Positions 14,653 to 20,847 of a stretch of 28,134 nt of DNA are shown piece after piece. The position numbers and the translations under genes were made by a program. Under the pieces are notes generated by a model. That model made no database searches. It saw only the letters and a program-made list of their open reading frames with translations, and was not told where the DNA came from. This stretch comes from Minthousia sp045628125 (GTDB lineage Bacteria; Bacteroidota; Bacteroidia; Bacteroidales; Bacteroidaceae): assembly GCA_045628125.1 (NCBI GenBank), contig JAZQPA010000106.1:1-28134 (forward strand), in the 5' to 3' direction. The number at the start of each line of letters is the position of its first letter. Position 1 is the stretch's first letter.

Positions 14653-16101
14653 TTAGGCCTGAGGATTATTCTTCTTTAGCATATATGCTAAAGCCTCCCG
14701 GAAAATCGCCATCTTACTTACATACATCACAGTCACATAGAGTAAAACAGCCAGAATCACCTTACCCGCAAAACGAAGGTAGATATCCTCAATAGCATCG
14801 CATACTTCAACAGTCGTCCACATCACAGCAGAAGAAGCCAACAAGAAGGGTAAGATATCACCCAAAGCACGTAATAGAGGCAGTTGAATTTCACGCTGTA
14901 CAAAAAAATGCCACACCAGCAACCAGCTGATGTTCAACGCCACATAGGCGTACAACATGGTTTGAATCCCATAAGGATACAGAGCAATCAGCAAGAGCAG
15001 TTGCAGCAGACTAAGAGTAATGGTATTCCACATGTATATGTTGCTTTTACCCTTACTTATCAGCAGGTTTGCATAAAGGTTCGTAATCGGCAAAAAGGCA
15101 CCTCCCACACATAGGACACTTAAAATCCATGCACTCTCCAGCCACTTCTCAGTAATCAGGATGGTTATCAGTTCCACCGATACCGCCGATAGTCCAAACA
15201 TGACAGGGAAAGCCACCAGAGCCGTAAACTGCAGCATCTTTCGGAACACTCGGCACTGACGGTCCTTATCTTCACGAACCTGAGCCAGGACAGGCTGAGC
15301 CACACTGTTCACCATACCGGTTATCAGGTTCTGCCCCATGGTTGTCCATTTGTTTCCCTGATTATAATACCCCACGGTCTGCCCATTGTAAAACTTGCCC
15401 AATATCACCGAAAAGACATTGTTGTTTATATGATTGAAGATGTTTGTTACCAACAGCTTGCAGCTAAATCCAAACATCTCGCGGATGGGACCGAAATCCC
15501 AACTCATAGTAGGACGCCATCCGCTAAAATACCAAAAGAAACTGGTAGTAATAACAATGTAACAGATATTCTGAGTGGCAATACCCCAATAAGAGAAACC
15601 TAAGAATGCTAAAGTCACTCCCACCACACCGGAAATGCAAAGCGCTGTAAATGTGGCAACGGTACGTTGCTTTACCTTCATCTCACGGAACATTTTGGCA
15701 AAATGAGCCGTACCTAAGCTACTGATAAAGAATCCGATGAACTGATACCGGGCTAATGCTGTCAGCTCCGGAGTGTGATAAAACTCTGCAATATATGGAG
15801 CACAAGCGAAAAGCAGAAGATATAAACTGCCACTTACCAGAACACTAAACCAGAACACAGCATTGAAATCACGGTGGGCAACTTCCTTCTTGTTGGCTAA
15901 TGCCGCCGTGAAACCACTTTCCTGAATGCTGCTGGCTATCAGCGAGAATATGGTAAGCATGCCCACCATTCCATAATCGGAGGGCAACAATAAGCGTCCG
16001 AGGAAAATGCCAAAAACCAGATTAAGCAACTGCTGCAAGCCATTGCTCATTCCACCCCAAAAAATGCCTTTGGCGGTCTTGTCTTTTAGCGTTTCACCCA
16101 T
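14653..16101 (-). CDS. Wzx/TuaB-type polysaccharide flippase (MVF/MOP superfamily)
   Basis: A 482-aa integral membrane protein with about 12-14 hydrophobic segments. The N-terminus (KTAKGIFWGGMSNGLQQLLNLVFGIFLGRLL, residues about 8-38, then PSDYGMVGM) is the typical start of WzxC/TuaB-like polysaccharide transporters, which flip lipid-linked saccharide units across the inner membrane. Other family features are GFTAALANKK near 65-73 and YYNQGNKW in the middle. It is the last gene of the glycan operon; its ATG is 10 bases after the stop of the upstream glycosyltransferase. The unit it exports is presumably built by the transferases encoded just before it. No Wzy polymerase or ligase is in the window. 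Confidence 0.9.
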   Translation of the reverse strand: MGETLKDKTAKGIFWGGMSNGLQQLLNLVFGIFLGRLLLPSDYGMVGMLTIFSLIASSIQESGFTAALANKKEVAHRDFNAVFWFSVLVSGSLYLLLFACAPYIAEFYHTPELTALARYQFIGFFISSLGTAHFAKMFREMKVKQRTVATFTALCISGVVGVTLAFLGFSYWGIATQNICYIVITTSFFWYFSGWRPTMSWDFGPIREMFGFSCKLLVTNIFNHINNNVFSVILGKFYNGQTVGYYNQGNKWTTMGQNLITGMVNSVAQPVLAQVREDKDRQCRVFRKMLQFTALVAFPVMFGLSAVSVELITILITEKWLESAWILSVLCVGGAFLPITNLYANLLISKGKSNIYMWNTITLSLLQLLLLIALYPYGIQTMLYAYVALNISWLLVWHFFVQREIQLPLLRALGDILPFLLASSAVMWTTVEVCDAIEDIYLRFAGKVILAVLLYVTVMYVSKMAIFREALAYMLKKNNPQA

Positions 16102-16111
16102 TGACTCTTTA

Positions 16112-16873
16112 TTATTTTCTGATTATAGCACGGACCACAAACCAGATATGTTTCCCGATTGTTGCCATCCATCCGTAATGCTTGGCCATAATGCGGAGCC
16201 GCTCCAATAAGGAAGCACGATGATTCTTGATGCTCATTCCTCCCTGAAGATACCGGATGGTGGTAAGGTGGGTATTCATTAGCCGAGTCGAGCGCTTCAT
16301 GATGCGGATGCACCAGTCAAAATCAGCACTGAAACGATAGGTCAAATCATACAGTTCCTCAGCAGCCAACTCTCGTGAAGCCCAAAATGCCTGATGACAG
16401 ACCAGCATTCCATCACGGAAACTTTTCCAATCCAACACCTCCGGAGCAGACAAACGTCTCATTCTTACGAATTCATCCTTGTCATCCACAATTTCGGTTT
16501 CGCCATACACCACATCCGGCCACATATCGCCACTACTCATGATTGCATCCGCTACCTGTTGCAGCGTATTGGCATCTTTCAACTGGTCGCCTGCATTCAG
16601 AAAAATCAGATAATCTCCCTTGGCCAGACGTATACCTTTATTCATCGCATCATACAGTCCTTTATCCGGTTCACTGATTATTTGAGTTATGACAGAGGCA
16701 TAAGTCTGACACAATGCCAGAGTATGATCACGGCTGGCACCATCAATGATATAATATTCAAAATTTGAATACGTCTGGGATGCAACACTCTTAAGCGTCC
16801 GTTCTATGAAAGGGCCGGCATTGAAGGTTACCGTCAGGATGGTGAAACAGGGCGTTCCGGGATTACTGCTCAT
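16112..16873 (-). CDS. Family 2 glycosyltransferase (WcaA/WfgS-like)
   Basis: A 253-aa GT-A fold transferase. FTILTVTFNAG at 10-20 is the family N-terminus, IIDGASRDHT at 42-51 the nucleotide-binding segment, GLYDAMNKGI near 72-81 and FLNAGD at 91-96 replaces the DxD metal site as in many members, followed by the acceptor-side stretch SADFDWCIR near 195-203. It probably adds one sugar to a lipid-linked glycan; donor and linkage unknown. Start: the ATG at 16873 gives the usual N-terminus and overlaps the previous gene by 11 bases; a start at 16963 would add 30 unrelated basic residues and a 100-base overlap. Fourth gene of the glycan operon. Confidence 0.88.
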   Translation of the reverse strand: MSSNPGTPCFTILTVTFNAGPFIERTLKSVASQTYSNFEYYIIDGASRDHTLALCQTYASVITQIISEPDKGLYDAMNKGIRLAKGDYLIFLNAGDQLKDANTLQQVADAIMSSGDMWPDVVYGETEIVDDKDEFVRMRRLSAPEVLDWKSFRDGMLVCHQAFWASRELAAEELYDLTYRFSADFDWCIRIMKRSTRLMNTHLTTIRYLQGGMSIKNHRASLLERLRIMAKHYGWMATIGKHIWFVVRAIIRK

Positions 16874-18128
16874 GGCCAATGGCTTTATTGTACACATCAA
16901 TATAACGCTTCGCAACGGAGCCTTCCGAATAAGTCTGCTGCGCCTTACGGGTTGCCATCTCACTCAAGGTATCATAATCATCCTCCACCAGAGCCCAATG
17001 AATGCCATTGGCAAAATCCTGAGCATTCTTATACTCAGCCACATAACCATTATGCAAATGATCAATCATCTGAGGAATACCACCGGTATGGAATCCCACA
17101 CAAGGTACACCGCATGCCATAGCCTCGACAATGGTATTAGGAAGATTATCCTGCAGGGAAGGAGTAACATATAAATCCACAGCATTATATACATCCACCA
17201 AATCACGTTCAGCAGACACATATTCCAAATCATACACTGGGAACGGGAAGAGATGGCGCATCTCATCACCAGCCTTACCCATGGTTACAATAGCCACACG
17301 GTCATTCAAATCCGGATATTTTTCCTTGATCCAGCGGCAAGCCTCAATCAGATAATCCACACCCTTACGCTTATCTGTAATTTTCAGTGAGCCGAAAAGC
17401 AACAGGCGCATATCGGAAGGCAAATTCAATTTCTGACGGGCAGCCTGCTTGTTCATCGGATGGAACATATTGGTATTGATGGCATTGGGGATGTTGCAAA
17501 TGTCTTGCCCTACCAGCAGTTGGCTGCTTTCGGCCATAGACTCAAGCCACTGGCTACAAGCCACAAAGCTTACTTTGGCCTTTTCAAACAACTGCTGTTT
17601 ATGCAAAAAGACCTGGCTGGATATGTCATTCTTGCCTCCGCCGGTATAAAGAAGAGGGCAATGGTGGCACGAACGCTGGTAACGGGTGCATTCACCGGAA
17701 TAATGGCAAATACCTGTAAAAGGCCACATATCATGCATGGTCCATACTACCGGTTTCCCGCTTTCCAATATCCGTTCTATGTTTTTTAGCGACAGAAATC
17801 CCTGATTTATCCAATGCAGATGAATAACGTCGGCATCACGGAACTCAGGCAACAGGGTGATATCCGTACCCACATTGGCCAGGTCCACTTCAAACAATTT
17901 ATGCTTGTGGAATCGGTTGGCTTTCCAAATACAGAAACGCTCCCATACAAATTTCAACGCATGCTTCCACGATTTCTCCAATGGAACCACCTGTACATGA
18001 TCGGTCTGCTTGTCGCGCACCAGCATCTTGGCCTTGATTCCATTATTATTCAAGGCCTCCATTAAACGCTTGGCAGCAATAGCCGCACCGCCTATACGTT
18101 CAGATGTATTGACAATCAGTACACGCAT
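16863..18128 (-). CDS. Family 4 glycosyltransferase (WcaC-like)
   Basis: A 421-aa GT-B fold retaining glycosyltransferase. The glycine-rich N-terminus MRVLIVNTSERIGGAAIAA, TMHDMWPFTGICHYSGEC near 130-147 with a cysteine cluster C141, C147, C154 and C157, the C-terminal domain start LLLFGSLKI near 242-250, and the donor-site motif DNLPNTIVE (D327 to E335, the D-x7-E version of E-x7-E) followed by AMACGVPCVGFHTGG. These features resemble WcaC-type transferases of exopolysaccharide loci. Start: ATG at 18128, 2 bases after the licD-like stop; an in-frame TTG at 18155 lies inside that gene. The cysteine cluster could bind a metal, which is inference. Third gene of the operon. Confidence 0.9.
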   Translation of the reverse strand: MRVLIVNTSERIGGAAIAAKRLMEALNNNGIKAKMLVRDKQTDHVQVVPLEKSWKHALKFVWERFCIWKANRFHKHKLFEVDLANVGTDITLLPEFRDADVIHLHWINQGFLSLKNIERILESGKPVVWTMHDMWPFTGICHYSGECTRYQRSCHHCPLLYTGGGKNDISSQVFLHKQQLFEKAKVSFVACSQWLESMAESSQLLVGQDICNIPNAINTNMFHPMNKQAARQKLNLPSDMRLLLFGSLKITDKRKGVDYLIEACRWIKEKYPDLNDRVAIVTMGKAGDEMRHLFPFPVYDLEYVSAERDLVDVYNAVDLYVTPSLQDNLPNTIVEAMACGVPCVGFHTGGIPQMIDHLHNGYVAEYKNAQDFANGIHWALVEDDYDTLSEMATRKAQQTYSEGSVAKRYIDVYNKAIGHEQ

Positions 18129-18130
18129 CG

Positions 18131-18937
18131 TTATTTCTGTAACAATTCCGGGCAAATAAACACACTATGAATCTGACGCTTGTCCTCTGGTGGCATTTGC
18201 ATGTAATTCCTATACAGATGCTTCAGATAGGCATCCGGATCATGCGGAGCATTGACCTCCATGCCCTCAAATCGGATACGGGATACAGGCAGGACCTCAT
18301 CACGCAGGAACACAGTTCCATACCAATTTGTTGTGGGCACATTCATCAGGAATTTCTTTCGCTTTGGCAAAATACGCCACACGATACCATAAAACACGGT
18401 ATACTTCAGGCCAAACCAGAGCCATTTACCCAAATTCTCCAACGAATAATGATGCTTCGTGTTAAGCACGCTATGAGCCACACATATTCCCCGGAAAAAA
18501 GGTTTACGCAACCGTTGAGGAACGTATGGATACTGTATATGAGGAAAGATATCAATAAACAGACCTTTGGGCGATGAGGATTCAAAATCATCATCCGGCT
18601 GCACATAGAACGAATTAAGATCCACAATCTTTGTCTGATCCAACCGATATTCAGGGTCAGTATGCCGATTCTGCAGGAACAAGTGTTCCGGCAACTCCTT
18701 CTGAGCTATCTCTGTAAAGCGGTCAAGATCCTCACGGAGCATCGCTATATCGATGTCGTCATCCCAAGGGATAAAGCCTCCATGACGCACAGCCCCTAAC
18801 AGTGTTCCACCTTCAAGCCAGTAGCCGATCTGATGGCGGTCACATATATCCACAATCACCTTCAGCATCTCCAGCTGCTTCAGTTGGGACGCTCTCAATG
18901 ACTGTTTGTTGTATCTTTTAAGGTAGCTCGTTGACAT
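18131..18937 (-). CDS. LicD-family phosphotransferase
   Basis: A 268-aa protein of the LicD family, nucleotidyltransferase-fold enzymes that move phosphocholine or other phospho-alcohols (for example ribitol phosphate) from a CDP-activated donor onto a glycan. The core LEGGTLLGAVRHGG at 41-54 and IPWDDDIDIAM at 56-66 carries the metal-binding aspartates D59-D61 and D63. The rest (YVQPDDD, FIDIFPH near 128) fits family members in Bacteroidetes capsule loci. No licA/licC-type choline kinase or cytidylyltransferase is in view, so the donor is unknown. Second gene of the operon; a perfect -7 box lies 18 bases before its start, suggesting an internal promoter. Confidence 0.9.
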   Translation of the reverse strand: MSTSYLKRYNKQSLRASQLKQLEMLKVIVDICDRHQIGYWLEGGTLLGAVRHGGFIPWDDDIDIAMLREDLDRFTEIAQKELPEHLFLQNRHTDPEYRLDQTKIVDLNSFYVQPDDDFESSSPKGLFIDIFPHIQYPYVPQRLRKPFFRGICVAHSVLNTKHHYSLENLGKWLWFGLKYTVFYGIVWRILPKRKKFLMNVPTTNWYGTVFLRDEVLPVSRIRFEGMEVNAPHDPDAYLKHLYRNYMQMPPEDKRQIHSVFICPELLQK

Positions 18938-18954
18938 CTTCTTTATGTTGAATG

Positions 18955-18962
18955 CAAAGATA
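18955..18962 (-). promoter_or_regulatory. Possible internal promoter before the licD-like gene
   Basis: TATCTTTG on the minus strand, a perfect -7 box in the 33-base gap between the first glycosyltransferase and the LicD-type gene. No TTTG at the -33 position, so its strength is doubtful. Confidence 0.5.
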
Positions 18963-18970
18963 GGTATTTT

Positions 18971-19957
18971 TCAGCACTCTTCAGCTATGATACTGCGATA
19001 ATAATTAAGTCCGTACATCGGATAATAGGCAGCGCGGAGAATGGACTTCCATTTTTTAGGTTCCTGAGCATGATACAATTTACCATGGTGTATCATGCAG
19101 AAAGCCGTCAATCGCAAATAGCCCATGAAACTGCGTTTATTTTCCAGGTTGATCAATTGACGCACCAACTTCACACTTTCGGTCTCGAACAGCTGTGGAT
19201 TAAGACGCTCTAAATCAGATAACATGATTTCTATCTGTTGCAACCGCTGCTTAAAATAACCGTTCAGTGGCGCATAGTTGCTCAATAGGAAGAAGAACGT
19301 ACTCCACCCTGCCTTGCCTTTGTTTTCCACAGGTATGGTTGCTGCGGCAGTTGCCGCATCGGCATGTCGGCGGAAATTAACCAACACCTTGTCCGGGAAG
19401 GCAATACTTTCAGCCACCGAAGCGATAAACTGCAATTGCCAATCGTACATCATCGTTATTCTTCCAATTGGTGGAAGATAAGTCAACAATTCTCTTCGGA
19501 ACAACTGCACATGGCCTGGCACTTCACTCAGATAACACAGACGGAGAGCATGGAGACAAGGCATACGGTCATCCCACTTCACTGGGAAACCATCGGTAGA
19601 GAATGGTTTAGAAAATCCTCCACACATCAGTTTGGACCCTATGGCCTGCAACTGGACCTGCAGCTTGTCCGGTTCCCAAATATCATCCTGATCACTGATG
19701 GCAATATAGTCACCTTTTGCCTTGCGCAAGGCTGACATGAAGTTGCCGTTTATGCCCTTGCGGTCTGTATTATGGAAAATCTTTATTTGCGCATACTTCT
19801 GGGTGTATTCCGTCAGGATGGACCAGGTGGCATCCGTGGAACCGTCGTCCTGGATGATAATCTCAGTGGCAGGAACAGTCTGAGCCAGCAAAGACTCAAT
19901 CTGTTCTCTGATATAAGAAGCACCGTTGTAGGTGCACATTACAATAGAAACTGTCAT
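18971..19957 (-). CDS. Family 2 glycosyltransferase, rhamnosyl/alpha-transferase-like
   Basis: A 328-aa GT-A fold transferase, first gene of the glycan operon. MTVSIVMCTYNGASYIREQIESLL is the standard N-terminus of this subgroup (residues 1-24), DDGSTD at 37-42 binds the nucleotide, GNFMSALRKAKGDYIAISDQDDIW spans about 71-94 with the metal-binding DQDD at 89-92. About 100 C-terminal residues form an amphipathic, basic region that may rest on the membrane. Similar proteins are often labelled rhamnosyltransferases, but the donor cannot be read from sequence. Only 17 bases separate its ATG from a strong hairpin in the mRNA leader. Confidence 0.9.
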   Translation of the reverse strand: MTVSIVMCTYNGASYIREQIESLLAQTVPATEIIIQDDGSTDATWSILTEYTQKYAQIKIFHNTDRKGINGNFMSALRKAKGDYIAISDQDDIWEPDKLQVQLQAIGSKLMCGGFSKPFSTDGFPVKWDDRMPCLHALRLCYLSEVPGHVQLFRRELLTYLPPIGRITMMYDWQLQFIASVAESIAFPDKVLVNFRRHADAATAAATIPVENKGKAGWSTFFFLLSNYAPLNGYFKQRLQQIEIMLSDLERLNPQLFETESVKLVRQLINLENKRSFMGYLRLTAFCMIHHGKLYHAQEPKKWKSILRAAYYPMYGLNYYRSIIAEEC

Positions 19958-19969
19958 ACGCTATCACTT

Positions 19970-20019
19970 AAAAATACTTCACCCTGTCCCTTTAGGCTAT
20001 TCGGGGACAGGGTGAAGTA
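19970..20019 (-). terminator. Leader hairpin with U-run before the glycan operon, candidate attenuator
   Basis: TACTTCACCCTGTCCC (19975-19990) is perfectly complementary to 20004-20019: a 16-bp stem, half G/C, with a 13-base loop. On the minus strand it is followed at once by ATTTTTA-like sequence (U-run about 19970-19974), the form of an intrinsic terminator; on the plus strand no T-run follows. It lies downstream of a good promoter (20067-20097) and 12 bases upstream of the first start codon, so it would interrupt or limit expression of the operon it precedes. It could instead simply end the upstream regulator transcript. Confidence 0.8.
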
Positions 20020-20066
20020 GATTTGAAAAATAATAGGTTTCGTTTTAGACGTTCAATTTTGTACTG

Positions 20067-20097
20067 CAAAGATAAGTCAATTATAAAAGCATACAAG
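20067..20097 (-). promoter_or_regulatory. Promoter of the glycan operon
   Basis: Minus strand: CTTG (20094-20097), 19 bases, TATCTTTG (20067-20074). The -7 box is perfect and the -33 box has one mismatch. The transcript would start near 20060 and carry a leader of about 100 nt containing the hairpin at 19975-20019. Confidence 0.72.
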
Positions 20098-20105
20098 ATT
20101 TTCAC

Positions 20106-20126
20106 GTTCACAAATTGTTCACAAAT
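20106..20126. repeat. Tandem GTTCACAAAT repeat, candidate operator
   Basis: GTTCACAAAT occurs at 20106-20115 and 20117-20126, an 11-bp period (about one helical turn), starting 9 bases upstream of the -33 box of the glycan promoter. A third core copy, inverted (TGTGAAC), lies at 20149-20155. The geometry suits an activator binding site; the binding protein is unknown, the neighbouring HTH protein being the obvious candidate. Confidence 0.5.
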
Positions 20127-20184
20127 AGACACACCCTCAAACAGAGCCTGTGAACATTTTGTTACCTTTTTATTTTTCAGTTAT

Positions 20185-20844
20185 TTACATCTCTAAAATA
20201 TACTTATCAAACTGATCCGCACTTCCATCATTTCCAGTAATTTTCTTGTACAATCGTGCTCTGGAAACCGCTACCGCCTGCTTGGTGCGACTCACATGAT
20301 AGGCTATATCTGTCACCGACACATTTATTTTTATCAGTAAACTAATCTGCAATTCTATGGCAGACAATTTAGGAACCAAGGCATAAAGACGGGTCACGAA
20401 ATTAGGGTAAGCCTCGTCGATGGCTTCGCGCAGCGACTTCCAATCCTCCTCGGTCACACGCACATCTTCCATACGTGCCCTATGGAATAACCGATAGATT
20501 CCCGACTCGGTCAGCAACTCCACCTTATCCGTAGGTTCTGCATCCTGATGAGCCTGAGCAACAGCCTCCTCAAGCTGCTGTTTCATCTGCTGTTCCTCAA
20601 ACAGACGTGCATTGCGATAGTGAGCCTCCTGAAAAATCCGCTGCCGGCGCTCCACCTGGACCGCACGACGCAAACGGCGTTTCATATAGAAATAGACCAG
20701 CACCAGCATCAGCATCAGCAACAGGCAGAACAGCATCAGGAAGTCAATCTGAACCTTGTCCAGAGTATGACGCCAATTGTACTGCACAACCTGTTCCTGC
20801 AGGCTACGGACCAGAAAAGCTGTATCTATAGGCTCGGTGTTCAT
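20185..20844 (-). CDS. Membrane-anchored LuxR-like HTH protein
   Basis: A 219-aa protein with a short N-terminal segment, one strong membrane helix at about 34-54 (very Leu/Met rich), a charged coiled-coil-like region at 56-100 (rich in Gln, Glu, Arg), a linker, and a C-terminal helix-turn-helix at about 155-205 (LSAIELQISLLIKINVSVTDIAYHVSRTKQAVAVSRARLYKKI in sense, ending with DQFDKYI). That end matches the DNA-binding end of Bacteroidetes TPR-LuxR regulators, but the TPR sensor array they carry is missing. It should be cytoplasmic at the C-terminus and signal through the membrane or coiled coil. It starts 3 bases after the YfhO-type gene, so the pair is co-translated, and it lies just upstream of the glycan operon. 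Regulation of that operon is inference; loss of a larger N-terminus is an alternative. Confidence 0.78.
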   Translation of the reverse strand: MNTEPIDTAFLVRSLQEQVVQYNWRHTLDKVQIDFLMLFCLLLMLMLVLVYFYMKRRLRRAVQVERRQRIFQEAHYRNARLFEEQQMKQQLEEAVAQAHQDAEPTDKVELLTESGIYRLFHRARMEDVRVTEEDWKSLREAIDEAYPNFVTRLYALVPKLSAIELQISLLIKINVSVTDIAYHVSRTKQAVAVSRARLYKKITGNDGSADQFDKYILEM

Positions 20845-20847
20845 ACG

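Noticed and set aside
16874..16963. 30-residue N-terminal extension of the fourth glycan-operon transferase
   Set aside because: Arg-rich sequence unlike the family, deep overlap with the upstream gene; ATG at 16873 precedes the conserved beta strand directly.
20117..20155. GTTCACA/TGTGAAC as a terminator of the HTH gene
   Set aside because: Long 25-base loop, only 7 pairs and no U-run after it; more likely protein-binding repeats.
20690..20740. CAGCA/CATCAG-like low-complexity tract
   Set aside because: It is the coding sequence of the Leu/Met-rich membrane helix of the HTH protein, not a separate repeat or CRISPR.
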